Shown in pieces: positions 50,712 through 59,870 of a DNA stretch of 64,000 nt. The DNA lies in the NCBI GenBank assembly GCA_017940465.1, contig JAGAYN010000036.1, positions 1 through 64,000 on the forward strand, read 5' to 3'. The notes under the pieces are model-generated. The model did not search any database. It saw only the letters and a program-made list of their open reading frames with translations, and was not told the origin of the DNA. The translations under genes were made by a program, and so were the position numbers. Each line of letters starts with the position of its first letter. The stretch's first letter is position 1. The DNA comes from Bacteroidales bacterium (lineage in GTDB: Bacteria; Bacteroidota; Bacteroidia; Bacteroidales; P3).

Positions 50712-51641
50712 ATGGAAAAGAGACGTTGCCTGATCATAGGCTCCGGCCCTGCGGGGTATACCGCCGGCATCTATACCGGCCGTGCCGACCTGAAACCGCT
50801 CCTCTATGAGGGAGAACAGCCTGGCGGCCAGCTGACCATTACCACGGAGATAGAGAATTTCCCCGGCTATCCCGAGGGAATCGGCGGAATGGAAATGATG
50901 GAAGACCTGAAAAAGCAGGCCGTGAGGTTCGGATGCGATGTGAGGACCGGCTATATCAAGGAGATTGACCTCGGCAGCCGTCCGTTCCACGCCAAGGACG
51001 ACCACGGGGGGGAGATAGAGGCCGAAACGGTCATCATCGCCACCGGCGCCAGCGCCAAGTGGATCGGGTTGGAGAGCGAGAAGCAGTTCTACGGGGCCGG
51101 CGTGTCGGCCTGCGCCACCTGCGACGGCTACTTTTACAAGAACCAGACGGTAGCAGTGGTGGGCGGGGGCGACACCGCCTGCGAGGAGGCCAACTACCTA
51201 TCCACCCTCTGCTCGAAGGTGTACCTTGTCCATCGCCGCGACGAACTGCGCGCCTCCAAGGCCATGCAGCACCGCGTGCTGACCAATCCCAAGATAGAGA
51301 TGTGCTGGAACAGCCGCATAAGCCGCATCTTGGGTACGGAGATGGACGGGGTGACAGGCATCGAACTGGAAGACACCAAGACGGGAACGAAGAGCGAGAG
51401 AGAGGTGACTGGCGTCTTTGTCGCCATCGGCCACCAGCCGAATACGGCATTCCTTGCCGGACAGGTGGAACTTGACGCGCAGGGATACATAAAGGTGAAC
51501 AACCCCTCCAGCGCTACCAGTGTACCCGGCGTGTTCGCCGCAGGCGATGTGTGCGACCCCAACTACCGGCAGGCCATTGTGGCGGCCGGCAAGGGGTGCG
51601 TGGCGGCGATGGATGTGGAACGTTTCCTGCAAAGCAACTAG
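50712..51641 (+). CDS. trxB: Thioredoxin reductase
   Basis: A 309-residue FAD/NADPH flavoenzyme that reduces thioredoxin. The FAD-binding motif GSGPAGYTAGIY is at 10-21, the redox-active disulfide CATC at 134-137 (SACATCDGYFYKNQ), the NADPH motif GGGDTACEEANYL at about 152-164, and the C-terminal FAD motif FAAGDV at about 275-280. It supplies electrons to BCP (11.9 kb) and deoxyribonucleotide synthesis. It starts 12 bp after the flippase-like gene. Confidence 0.96.
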   Translation: MEKRRCLIIGSGPAGYTAGIYTGRADLKPLLYEGEQPGGQLTITTEIENFPGYPEGIGGMEMMEDLKKQAVRFGCDVRTGYIKEIDLGSRPFHAKDDHGGEIEAETVIIATGASAKWIGLESEKQFYGAGVSACATCDGYFYKNQTVAVVGGGDTACEEANYLSTLCSKVYLVHRRDELRASKAMQHRVLTNPKIEMCWNSRISRILGTEMDGVTGIELEDTKTGTKSEREVTGVFVAIGHQPNTAFLAGQVELDAQGYIKVNNPSSATSVPGVFAAGDVCDPNYRQAIVAAGKGCVAAMDVERFLQSN

Positions 51642-51648
51642 CCGCGCG

Positions 51649-53580
51649 ATGAGGCCGACAGCAGTCACCGCCATGCGCAGTCAGCAGCCCTTCCTGCTGG
51701 CGTGTGTGCTGCTGTTGTCGGTGGCGTTTGTGCCAACGCTCCGCGCCCAAGAGGCCGACACTTCGGCCACGAAGAACCTCGTGTTTGCCAAGGAGACACC
51801 CGATTCGGTGCTCAAACAGAAGGTGTTCCTGTTCCCATACAGCCCTTTCGCGGTGAAGATCAACCGCATAGACCACCCTAACCTATCCCCTTCCGCCATC
51901 CAGCACCACGACCTGCTCGATGCCCATAACGGGACCTACTATCTCTCCACCGGTGTCCTCGGGCATCCGCACTACAGCATCTTCCCCCTGCCCCAGGTGC
52001 GGCTGACACATTGCCTACAGCCCGATGAGATGAGGGCCTACGCCGCCGACGAGGACAACATCACCCTGCATCAATCGCAGACCCCCTATTCGCTGCTGGC
52101 CTACCAAAGTTCGCTCGACAAGGACTACCAGCTGGACCTGGCCCACGCACAGAATATCCTGCCTGGATGGAATGCCTCGTTCCGCTACCACCTGACCAAT
52201 CCCGAGGGAGTGTTCGTCAATTCCGCCGCGCGGAATCACCGCATTGAGGCCACCACCAACTATTTCTCGCCCGATTCTCGCCTGCAGGTGGCGGCGGTCT
52301 ACCTATGGCAGTCGTTCAATGTGAACGAGAACGGCGGCATGACCGACGACACCTACTTCACTTCGGGCCGCCAAAGTAACTTCGCCGGGCTGCCCATGCA
52401 GTATGCCACCGCCGGGGTGGAGCACACGAGCCGCAGCTTCATGGCCAAGACTACCTACAATTTCGTGCGCCAGACCGACACCGCAGATCTGCCCGCGCCG
52501 CGCCTCTTCAACGTCGGTGTCCTCGGAGTGGAAGGCGGCTACCGCTGGCGGAAGCGGGCTGCCTACTTGCCCTCCGCAACCGATTCCACACAATGGAGCG
52601 ACCTGCACGCCAGCCTTTTCTGGACCAACGATGCCTATCCCGACCACCGCTGGCGCAATCCGCTGAAGATCACACTCGGCATCACGCCGCGCCGTCTCCA
52701 TGCCGCGATCCCCACCGACACGCTTTCGGCTGCCTCGCTGCTGAACCCGTTCGCTACGGCGGTGTTGGCTTTAGGACGGATGAGTGCCACTCTGGAGGTG
52801 CAGGCCGACAATACCCTGCGCCAATCCCACCCCACCCTTGCGCAGACCGAATGGATGGCCCGCGCCATTCTGGAGGTGCCATTCGACAGTGCAGGCCGCC
52901 ATACCCTGCTCCTCCGCGCCGCAAGACAGCACGCCATGCCCGACCTGAGGGCGTTGATGGACGGTGGCGGCAGGCTGCGGCAGATGCAGGTCTCACACCT
53001 CGAGGCGCACTTCCGCCGGCAGGCAGACGGCGGCCCGGTGCCGTTGCTTGAGGTGCAACTACGCGCCTCGCAGCTGGACGGATGGACCTGGTACGACACG
53101 CTGCTTGCCCCATGTCAAGGCTACAAAGCCTTCTGGCACCTGCAAGCCACGCTCACGGCACAGCTGCGCGCCGGCATCATGAGGCTGGACATGCAGCAGA
53201 TGGTGCAACACAGCACGGATGCCTCACAGCTCCCCCTGCCGTTGTGGGCCACCAAGAACTCGCTCTACGCCGACTTCACGCTCTTCCGCCGTGCCCTGCA
53301 CCTGCAAATAGGCGTGGATGTACGCTACCACACCCCCTTCCATGCCGACACCTACGACCCGGCCTCGGGGCTCTTCCTCCGGCAGGAGGAGGCCGAGGTG
53401 GGCGGCTATCTCTGGGGTGATGTCTTTGTGAACCTGCAGGTGAAACGCGCCAGCATCTACCTCAAGGCGGGCCATGTGAACGCCCTGTGGGAGGTGCAGC
53501 CGGCCTACATGTTGCTGCCACACTACCCCGGACAAAAGTTCGGCCTCTACTGGGGCATGGCGTGGCACTTCTTCGACTAA
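51649..53580 (+). CDS. Porin_10-like outer membrane beta-barrel protein
   Basis: A 643-residue protein with a signal peptide in MRSQQPFLLACVLLLSVAFVPTLRAQ, reached from the ATG at 51649 or, equally well, from the ATG at 51673. The mature part is rich in alternating aromatic strands and ends in the barrel-type terminus FGLYWGMAWHFFD. It resembles the Bacteroidetes putative porin (Porin_10) family. Cargo is unknown. It starts 8 bp after trxB, so probably in the same transcript. Confidence 0.8.
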   Translation: MRPTAVTAMRSQQPFLLACVLLLSVAFVPTLRAQEADTSATKNLVFAKETPDSVLKQKVFLFPYSPFAVKINRIDHPNLSPSAIQHHDLLDAHNGTYYLSTGVLGHPHYSIFPLPQVRLTHCLQPDEMRAYAADEDNITLHQSQTPYSLLAYQSSLDKDYQLDLAHAQNILPGWNASFRYHLTNPEGVFVNSAARNHRIEATTNYFSPDSRLQVAAVYLWQSFNVNENGGMTDDTYFTSGRQSNFAGLPMQYATAGVEHTSRSFMAKTTYNFVRQTDTADLPAPRLFNVGVLGVEGGYRWRKRAAYLPSATDSTQWSDLHASLFWTNDAYPDHRWRNPLKITLGITPRRLHAAIPTDTLSAASLLNPFATAVLALGRMSATLEVQADNTLRQSHPTLAQTEWMARAILEVPFDSAGRHTLLLRAARQHAMPDLRALMDGGGRLRQMQVSHLEAHFRRQADGGPVPLLEVQLRASQLDGWTWYDTLLAPCQGYKAFWHLQATLTAQLRAGIMRLDMQQMVQHSTDASQLPLPLWATKNSLYADFTLFRRALHLQIGVDVRYHTPFHADTYDPASGLFLRQEEAEVGGYLWGDVFVNLQVKRASIYLKAGHVNALWEVQPAYMLLPHYPGQKFGLYWGMAWHFFD

Positions 53581-53581
53581 C

Positions 53582-54550
53582 CTATTTCGCCCGTCCGGGC
53601 TTGGGAAGCAGCATGGAAAGTGTGATGCTCAGCAGAAGAATGCCGAGGATGACGCCGAGGGACACCAGTGTGGGCACGTGCCAATTCAGGAACTCGCCCG
53701 CAATCATTTTCACCCCAATGAAGCAAAGGAGCGCGCCCAGCCCGTAGTGCAACAGCCAGAAACGGTCGGCCACGTCGCTCAACAGGAAAAACAGGGAGCG
53801 CAGCCCCATGATGGCGAAGATGTTGCTGGTGTAGACAATGACGGGGTTCTGCGTGACCGAAAATACCGCCGGGATGCTGTCCACGGCGAAAATGATGTCG
53901 GAGAACTCGATGACCAGGAGCACCAGGAACAGCGGCGTCATCTTGCCGGCGTGGAAGAAGTCGTGCCCGTGGCTCTCGGAGGTGACGGGAAAGTACTTGG
54001 AGGCGAAGCGCACCACAGGGTGTTGGGCGGTGTCGATCTGCTCGTCGCCCTTGTCGCGGAACATCTTTATGCCGCTATAGATCAGTATCGCGCCGAACAC
54101 CGCCAGCAGCCAGGCAAACTTGGTGACCAGTGCACCGAGGGCGAAGATGAAGATGAACCTCAGCACAATGGCGCCGAAGATGCCCCAGAAAAGCACACGG
54201 TGGTAGTACTCCTTCTGGATGCCGAAACTGACGAAAATCATGATCATCACGAAGATGTTGTCTATCGAGAGGCTCTCTTCGAGGAAGTAGCCGGCCAGGA
54301 ATTCCGATGTCATCTCGCGGCGATAGGCGGCCAGATCCACCCCCGCATCGGCCGGAGGCATCATCCAGTCGCCGAAGAGGTAGACCAGCACGGCGAAGCC
54401 CATGGCCAGCCCCACCCAGATGGCCGTCCACACGGCCGCCTCTTTCACACCCACCACATGGTCCTTCTTGTGGAAGACGAAGAGGTCCAGCGCCAGCATC
54501 ACCACCACAAAGACCATGAATCCAGAGAAAAACAGCAGGTTCATATACAA
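53582..54550 (-). CDS. TerC-family integral membrane protein
   Basis: A 322-residue protein with about eight transmembrane helices of the TerC/Alx family. It has the conserved acidic membrane motifs ESLSIDNIFVMIMIF (about 93-107) and FSDIIFAVDSIPAVF (about 212-226), both typical, plus FAIMGLRSLFFLL. The family is implicated in Mn2+ export and metal resistance; tellurium resistance is not implied by this gene alone. Convergent with the porin gene (1 bp apart). Confidence 0.93.
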   Translation of the reverse strand: MYMNLLFFSGFMVFVVVMLALDLFVFHKKDHVVGVKEAAVWTAIWVGLAMGFAVLVYLFGDWMMPPADAGVDLAAYRREMTSEFLAGYFLEESLSIDNIFVMIMIFVSFGIQKEYYHRVLFWGIFGAIVLRFIFIFALGALVTKFAWLLAVFGAILIYSGIKMFRDKGDEQIDTAQHPVVRFASKYFPVTSESHGHDFFHAGKMTPLFLVLLVIEFSDIIFAVDSIPAVFSVTQNPVIVYTSNIFAIMGLRSLFFLLSDVADRFWLLHYGLGALLCFIGVKMIAGEFLNWHVPTLVSLGVILGILLLSITLSMLLPKPGRAK

Positions 54551-54596
54551 TATATTTCTACTTTCGGTGTTATCATTTGAAGCAAGGTAACGCGCT

Positions 54597-55145
54597 ATGA
54601 AGGCAAATTATTGTACATTGTTTGCAGTTTTTATGAAGATAGGCACCTTCACCATCGGCGGGGGCTACGCGATGATTCCGCTGATGCGCCGCGAGGTGGT
54701 GGAGCGGCGCGGATGGCTGGACGAGGAGAGCTTCCTCGACGTGCTGTCGCTTTCGCAGGCCATGCCCGGGGTTTTCGCGGTGAACATGGCCACCCAGGTG
54801 GGCTACCGCCTGCGGGGGGTGTGGGGAAGCGTGGCCGCGATTGCGGGCAATGTGCTGATGCCGATAGTGTTCATCCTGCTGATAGCCATGTTCTTCCAGC
54901 GCTTCAGAACGTATCCTGCCGTGGAGCATATCTTCATGGGGCTGCGTCCAGCGGTGGTGGCCCTCATCGCGGCGCCGGTGGTGGGCATGGCCCGCACGGC
55001 GGGCGTCACCTGGCGCAACGCATGGCTGCCCGTGACAGCGGCGGCGGCGATATGGCTGCTGGACGTGAATCCCGTGTGGGTGGTGCTGGCCACGCTGGCC
55101 GCAGGGCTGTGTATGAAACCGCGTTGCAACACTGGAAAGCCGTGA
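54597..55145 (+). CDS. Chromate transporter ChrA-type subunit, N-terminal-like half
   Basis: A 182-residue membrane protein of the CHR family, short-chain type, with about six helices. It has the typical FMKIGTFTIGGGYAMIPLM opening (about 11-29), the RRGWLDEESFLDVLSLSQAMPG motif and the later LRPAVVALIAAPV. Pairs of such short proteins are encoded together and act as antiparallel heterodimers moving chromate or sulfate-like anions. The next gene starts 1 bp after its stop. Confidence 0.9.
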   Translation: MKANYCTLFAVFMKIGTFTIGGGYAMIPLMRREVVERRGWLDEESFLDVLSLSQAMPGVFAVNMATQVGYRLRGVWGSVAAIAGNVLMPIVFILLIAMFFQRFRTYPAVEHIFMGLRPAVVALIAAPVVGMARTAGVTWRNAWLPVTAAAAIWLLDVNPVWVVLATLAAGLCMKPRCNTGKP

Positions 55146-55146
55146 T

Positions 55147-55719
55147 ATGATCTACCTCGAACTGTTCTGCACCTTCCTCGTCATCGGCCTCTTCACGTTT
55201 GGAGGCGGCTATTCGATGGTGGCCTTGATACAGGATGCCGTGGTGCAGCGGCACGGCTGGATGAGCGCACAGGAGTTCACGGACATGCTGGCCTTGAGCC
55301 AGATGACACCCGGCCCCATAGGAATCAACACCGCCACCTATGCCGGCTACACGGCTGTAGCGGCCACGGGCGCGGGCGAGGCCGCCTCGGTGGCGGGAGC
55401 GCTGGTGGCATCGGTGGCGGTGGTGCTGCTGCCGGTGGCGCTACTGCTGGCGGTATGCCGGTGGATGGAACGCCACCGGGAGAACCCTCGCCTGGCCACG
55501 GCCCTGCGCCTGCTGCGTCTGACGGTGGTGGGACTGGTGGCCGCGGCGGCCCTTTCGCTGCTCACGGCCGAGAGCTTCGGCCTCCCGGGCTGGAACCGAC
55601 AGTTTGTATACTCCGTGGCAATCTTCGCAGCGGTCTTTGTCGCCGCCTGGCGCTACCGGGTGAGCCCCGCACTGCTCATCGTGCTGGCCGGCGCGGCGGG
55701 CTGGATTGTATATGGGTGA
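55147..55719 (+). CDS. Chromate transporter ChrA-type subunit, partner half
   Basis: A 190-residue homologue of the preceding gene, with TFLVIGLFTFGGGYSMVALIQ, the HGWMSAQEFTDMLALSQMTPGPIGINTATYAG motif and a poly-hydrophobic middle. Together with the previous gene it makes the bipartite transporter. The actual anion is uncertain. Confidence 0.9.
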   Translation: MIYLELFCTFLVIGLFTFGGGYSMVALIQDAVVQRHGWMSAQEFTDMLALSQMTPGPIGINTATYAGYTAVAATGAGEAASVAGALVASVAVVLLPVALLLAVCRWMERHRENPRLATALRLLRLTVVGLVAAAALSLLTAESFGLPGWNRQFVYSVAIFAAVFVAAWRYRVSPALLIVLAGAAGWIVYG

Positions 55720-55739
55720 AGGCCGGCTGTTTTCCGAGG

Positions 55740-55805
55740 CAACTCCGTACCAACTCCGTAGCAAGTCCATACCAACGCTATACCAAGTCTATGGATAGTC
55801 CCTGA
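55740..55805 (+). repeat. Degenerate 11-bp tandem repeat, about six units
   Basis: Units CAACTCCGTAC, CAACTCCGTAG, CAAGTCCATAC, CAACGCTATAC, CAAGTCTATGG and ATAGTCCCTGA in exact 11-bp steps. It sits 20 bp after the chromate transporter stop. The rest of the gap 55720-56012 holds the buk promoter and no other gene. Confidence 0.8.
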
Positions 55806-55957
55806 ATGGTCCGAGACAAGGCCGTGATTGCCACGACTTTGATGCGTCACGGGACGGGCAAGGGGGTGATGGAAAACGGTATGGATGCAATACGGTGATT
55901 GCCAATGTGTTGTCGATTGTTGATAAAATTGTGCACCAAATGTCGATTTTTTTTCAT

Positions 55958-55965
55958 ATCTTTGC
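55958..55965 (+). promoter_or_regulatory. Bacteroidetes -7 box for buk
   Basis: TATCTTTG lies 48 bp before the buk ATG. Confidence 0.6.
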
Positions 55966-56012
55966 ACTCTGTTAAGCGAATGAAATTAATACAATAATAC
56001 ATAAAACAAAAG

Positions 56013-57104
56013 ATGAGTAACAAGAAGTACACGCTGGTCATCAACCCTGGTGCCACATCGACGAAAGCCGCCATTTACGAGGGCGAAACCGAAGTATTCA
56101 CCGAGAACCTGTCGCACCCGATAGAGGAGATACAAAAGTTCCACGAAGTGGCCGACCAGTTTGACTACCGCAAGGGCGCCATTCTGGACATGGTGAAGCG
56201 CCACGGTGTGGGTACAGACGAGATTGCCGTGGTCATGGGCCGCGGCGGCCTGACGCGCCCCTGCGAGAGCGGTTGCTACCGAGTGAACGACCTGATGAAG
56301 GAGGAGTGCCACGCCGGCATCCAGGGCAAGCACGCCTGCAACCTCGGCGCCCTTATCAGCGATGCCATAGCCCGCGAGATCGGCCTCGACGCCGCCTATA
56401 TCGCCGACCCCGGCATCGTGGACGAGCGCCCCGAGTTCGCCAAGATCAGCGGACACCCTGTCTTCGACCTCGACCCTGAGCGCGAGGGTGTTATCTGGCA
56501 CTGCCTCAACCAGAAGATGACCGCCAAGCTCTACGCCCGCGAGCAGGGCAAGCGCTATGAGGACCTCAACCTCATCATCGCCCACATGGGCGGCGGCGTC
56601 AGCGTGGGTGTCCACAACCACGGCCGCGTGGTTGAAGTGAACCGCGCCCTTTGCGGCCTCGGCGCTTTCTCCCCCACCCGCTGCGGAAGCATCAATGCCT
56701 CCAAGCTCATCGAGGTGGCCACCAGCGGCAAGTACACCGAAGCCCAGCTCAAGAAGATGGTCACGGCCGAAGGCGGCTTCGTGGCCTACCTCGGCACCAA
56801 CGACGCCTACGAGGTGGAGAAACGCGCCCTCGCCGGCGACGCCAAGTGCCAGCTCCTGGTCGATGCCTTCACCTACCAGGTGGCCATGGAGATCAGCCGC
56901 CTGGCCGCCGTCGTGAACGGCAAGGTGGACGCCATACTCCTCACCGGCGGCATCGCCTACAGCAAGCCCTGGATGGCCATGATCGAAGAGCGCATCTCCT
57001 GGATCGCCCCCGTGAAGATCTACAAGGGAGAGAACGAGATGCTCGCCCTCGCCATCTGCGGCAAGGAAGTGCTCGACGGCGTACAAGTGAAGGAATACAA
57101 ATAA
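56013..57104 (+). CDS. buk: Butyrate kinase (or branched-chain acyl kinase)
   Basis: A 363-residue ASKHA acetokinase-family enzyme that makes ATP and butyrate from butyryl phosphate, or the reverse. The ATP-binding opening VINPGATSTKAAIYEGE (about 9-25), GRGGLTRPCESG, IAHMGGGVSVGVHNHGRVVEVN and the C-terminal LLTGGIAYSKPW are typical of butyrate rather than acetate kinase. The usual partner gene ptb is not adjacent. It could work on isobutyrate or isovalerate from branched-chain amino acids (compare ilvE at 23 kb; inference). Confidence 0.94.
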   Translation: MSNKKYTLVINPGATSTKAAIYEGETEVFTENLSHPIEEIQKFHEVADQFDYRKGAILDMVKRHGVGTDEIAVVMGRGGLTRPCESGCYRVNDLMKEECHAGIQGKHACNLGALISDAIAREIGLDAAYIADPGIVDERPEFAKISGHPVFDLDPEREGVIWHCLNQKMTAKLYAREQGKRYEDLNLIIAHMGGGVSVGVHNHGRVVEVNRALCGLGAFSPTRCGSINASKLIEVATSGKYTEAQLKKMVTAEGGFVAYLGTNDAYEVEKRALAGDAKCQLLVDAFTYQVAMEISRLAAVVNGKVDAILLTGGIAYSKPWMAMIEERISWIAPVKIYKGENEMLALAICGKEVLDGVQVKEYK

Positions 57105-57145
57105 AAAAGCGGCACCCCGCAACACAAAGTCCAGAACATCACACC

Positions 57146-57913
57146 ATGAAAAAGACAACAATGCTGCTGGCGGCCTGTGCCATGCTGGCCACCGCCTGCG
57201 CCCAGCAGCAGGAAGTGAAAATCAAGAAGGGCAAAGCCACCATGAGCGAGGCCCACTACAACGAGCTCCGCGCCAAGGCCGAAGCCTACGACCGCATGGT
57301 GTCGGCGCCGGTGTCGTTCAACGACTCGGCCTCCTACGCCATCGGACGCGACATCTTCAAGCAGTGGGACGCCCAGCAGCTGGGCATCGACGGCCGCATG
57401 GCCGGCCTGGCCATGATGGAGTGCGCCACGGGCCAGAGCCGCCTCGACGACCAGACCGCCGACCCGCTCCTGCGCCGCTTCCAGACGGAATTCGAGCTCC
57501 GTCAGAACCCTGCCGCCAAGGAAAACATCGAGAAAGGCGAGAAATACATGAAGGACATCGCCCGCAGCAAGAGCACCTTCTCCACCCCCAGCGGCCTCAA
57601 GTACCGCATCCTCAAGGAGGGCAACGGCAAGCGGCCCAAGGCCACCGACCGCGTCAAGGTGCACTACACCGGCAAGCTCATCGACGGCAAGGTGTTCGAC
57701 AGCAGCGTCCAGCGCGGCACCCCCATCACCTTCCCCCTCAATCAGGTCATTGCCGGCTGGACCGAAGGGCTGCAGCTGATGGACGAAGGGTCGAAGTACA
57801 CCCTCTACGTCCCTTACAACCTCGGCTACGGCACCCGCGACATGGGCGACATCCCCGCCGGATCCACCCTCATCTTCGAGGTGGAACTGCTGGAAATCAA
57901 TCCCAAGGAATAG
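57146..57913 (+). CDS. FKBP-type peptidyl-prolyl isomerase
   Basis: A 255-residue protein with a lipoprotein-like signal (LATAC, Cys18), so periplasmic and membrane anchored. An N-terminal dimerisation region (about 45-135, SYAIGRDIFKQWDAQQ) is followed by the FKBP domain (about 160-255): VKVHYTGKLIDGKVFDSSVQRG, FPLNQVIAGWTEGLQLM, KYTLYVPYNLGYGTRD and LIFEVELLEI, with the usual aromatic active-site residues. It assists folding of exported proteins. The aroC start overlaps its stop by 1 bp. Confidence 0.94.
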   Translation: MKKTTMLLAACAMLATACAQQQEVKIKKGKATMSEAHYNELRAKAEAYDRMVSAPVSFNDSASYAIGRDIFKQWDAQQLGIDGRMAGLAMMECATGQSRLDDQTADPLLRRFQTEFELRQNPAAKENIEKGEKYMKDIARSKSTFSTPSGLKYRILKEGNGKRPKATDRVKVHYTGKLIDGKVFDSSVQRGTPITFPLNQVIAGWTEGLQLMDEGSKYTLYVPYNLGYGTRDMGDIPAGSTLIFEVELLEINPKE

Positions 57914-58821
57914 TGAACAGCTACGGCACACGCTACAGAGTGACCACCTACGGCGAGTCCCACGGACTCGCCGTAGGTGCCATTATAGACGGCTGCCCGG
58001 CAGGCCACCGGGTGGACTTCGAGGCCATCGGACGCGACCTGGAACGTCGCCGCCACGGCGCCCCACGCCAGGAAGAGGACCGCATCGAGTGGCTCTCCGG
58101 CCTGCTCGACGGCGTCACCCTCGGCACTCCCATCGCCTTTGCCATACGCAACCGCGACGCCCGCAGCGACGACTATGAGAACCTGCGAAACGCCTTCCGC
58201 CCGGGCCACGCCGACTACACCTACCACCGCAAGTACGGCCTCCACGACCACCGCGGCGGCGGTCGCGCCTCGGCACGCGAGACCACCGCACGTGTGGTGG
58301 CCGGAGCCTTGGCCAAGCAGCTGCTCCACCCCGTGGACATCCGCGCCGAAGTGGACCACCTCGGCCCCGAACGCCCGGACGACACCCGCGGCGGCACCGT
58401 CGCCTGCCGCGTCCTCGGCCTGCCTTCGGGCACCGGCGAGCCGCTCTTCGCCAAGCTCAGCGCCTCGCTCGCCGCCGCCATGATGAGCATCCCCTCGGCC
58501 ATAGGCTTCGAGATGGGCGCAGGATTCGCCGCCGCCGACATGGCCGGAAGCGAATTTATCGACCGCTGGAACCCTGACGGCACTACGCAGACCAACCACT
58601 GCGGCGGCATCCAGGGCGGCATCAGCAACGGCATGCCCATCGAATTTCGCGTGGCTTTTCACCCCGTGGTGTCGCTCCCCTCGCCCGTCGAATGCCTCAC
58701 TGCGGACGGACACCTGCACACCCTCTCCCTCGGCGGCCGCCACGACCGCTGCCAGGTGCTGCGCACTCCCGTCATCGTGGAGGCCATGACAGCCATCACC
58801 CTCGCCAACTTCAAACTGTAA
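57913..58821 (+). CDS. aroC: Chorismate synthase, short form
   Basis: Converts EPSP to chorismate with reduced FMN. A GTG start at 57913 (TAGTG overlap with the previous stop) gives NSYGTRYRVTTYGESHGLAV, the family N-terminus. Further signatures are present: HADYTYHRKYGLHDHRGGGR, RASARETTARVVAGALAKQLL, NHCGGIQGGISNGMPIEFRVAF and GRHDRCQVLRTPVIVEAM. At 302 residues it is about 50-60 shorter than usual. The missing part is mostly in the middle, where the segment between ALAKQLL and RGGTVACRV is compressed, and the C-terminus stops after ANFKL. FMN and substrate motifs are intact, so it is probably functional. Confidence 0.93.
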   Translation: MNSYGTRYRVTTYGESHGLAVGAIIDGCPAGHRVDFEAIGRDLERRRHGAPRQEEDRIEWLSGLLDGVTLGTPIAFAIRNRDARSDDYENLRNAFRPGHADYTYHRKYGLHDHRGGGRASARETTARVVAGALAKQLLHPVDIRAEVDHLGPERPDDTRGGTVACRVLGLPSGTGEPLFAKLSASLAAAMMSIPSAIGFEMGAGFAAADMAGSEFIDRWNPDGTTQTNHCGGIQGGISNGMPIEFRVAFHPVVSLPSPVECLTADGHLHTLSLGGRHDRCQVLRTPVIVEAMTAITLANFKL

Positions 58822-58825
58822 AAAC

Positions 58826-59578
58826 ATGAAAAACAGCATTATTGCACTGCTGGCCGCACTGGTCCTCGCCGGCTGCCACCACGATTCCTTCACCATCAGC
58901 GGCACCCTCGAAGGCGGCGCCGGACACACCCTCTGGCTCGAGGAACTCGGCCCCGAAGGCCCCATCTTCATCGACTCCATACCCCTCGACCGCAAAGGCC
59001 ACTTCAAGTACACCTGCTCCATGCCCTATCGCAGCCTCTACAACCTGCACACCACCGAGGACAACTACCTCGTGGCCCTGCCCGACTACGGCGAGAAACT
59101 GCAGGTGAAAGGCCGTTGGGAGAACCTCTCGCTCAGCTACACCATAAGCGGCTCGCGCGAAAGCCAGCTCCTGTGGCAGCTGCAGCAGTACACCAACGAC
59201 GGCTCCAGGATACTCCGCGCACTGGTCGACTCCCTCACCCACAACGACGCCCTCCTGGCCGGAGGCGTCATCGACGAGTGGCAGGCCGACGAACGCAAGG
59301 AGGCTCTCGACTCCATCTACCGCGAAGCCGCCCTGGAGCAGCAGGAATACGTTTGCCGCTTCATCGAGGAGAACCGCGGATCGCTGGCATGCCTCATCGC
59401 CCTCTACAAGCCCTTCAACAACCGCCCCCTCATCGATCCGCGCGACCCAGGCAGCATCTCCTACTACGACCTCACGCTCGAAGGCCTGCAGAACGAGATG
59501 CCGGACAACCCCCACACCCTGCACTTCAAGAACACCACCGAGCACCTCCGCAGCGCCCTCGCCCGCCAGCAAGAGTAG
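58826..59578 (+). CDS. DUF4369-domain lipoprotein without thioredoxin domain
   Basis: A 250-residue protein with a lipobox at LVLAGC (Cys17). Residues about 22-115 form a beta-rich DUF4369-like domain (TISGTLEGGAGHTLWLEEL ... GHFKYTC). Residues 116-250 are helical (LLWQLQQYTNDG ... ERKEALDSIYREAALEQQ) as in the linker region of TlpA-like Bacteroidetes proteins, but the frame stops before any CxxC thioredoxin domain. It is either a truncated TlpA-like protein or a single-domain variant. It is 4 bp after aroC. Confidence 0.78.
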   Translation: MKNSIIALLAALVLAGCHHDSFTISGTLEGGAGHTLWLEELGPEGPIFIDSIPLDRKGHFKYTCSMPYRSLYNLHTTEDNYLVALPDYGEKLQVKGRWENLSLSYTISGSRESQLLWQLQQYTNDGSRILRALVDSLTHNDALLAGGVIDEWQADERKEALDSIYREAALEQQEYVCRFIEENRGSLACLIALYKPFNNRPLIDPRDPGSISYYDLTLEGLQNEMPDNPHTLHFKNTTEHLRSALARQQE

Positions 59579-59670
59579 CCGCCTCGGCTCAAGCCATGCA
59601 GAAAAATATGTTTTTGCACACACCGTAAGATTCCGGCAGTGTGAATTGTCTATTGCATAACCAATCACAA

Positions 59671-59835
59671 AAAGCCATGAAACGAGCACCTGCTTCGATG
59701 CCGGCCTGCGCTACTATATGAATGCGGACTCCTGCATCAGTCTCAACCTCGGCTTCGGCATAGGCATCCCGCCCAAGACGAAGCAGTTGAACATGGCCGA
59801 GGCCCTGGTGTGGCACGACAAGCCGCTGGAACTGG
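59671..59835 (+). pseudogene. C-terminal fragment of an outer membrane barrel protein
   Basis: The plus-strand reading without a proper start gives TSTCFDAGLRYYMNADSC and ISLNLGFGIGIPPKTKQ, a pattern of alternating barrel strands. It begins abruptly after CCATGAAAC-type sequence and ends near the terminator at 59871. No upstream part exists between it and the DUF4369 gene. It resembles the fragment-plus-hairpin pattern seen in 3.7-9.9 kb. The parent gene is not in the window. It fills the 336-bp gap before gcvP. Confidence 0.5.
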
Positions 59836-59870
59836 CCCGCTTCGAGTGTGTCACCACACCGAAACAACAA

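Noticed and set aside
53582..54550. Tellurite resistance operon
   Set aside because: Only a TerC-family membrane protein is present; no terZABDE genes are nearby, and the family is broader than tellurite resistance.
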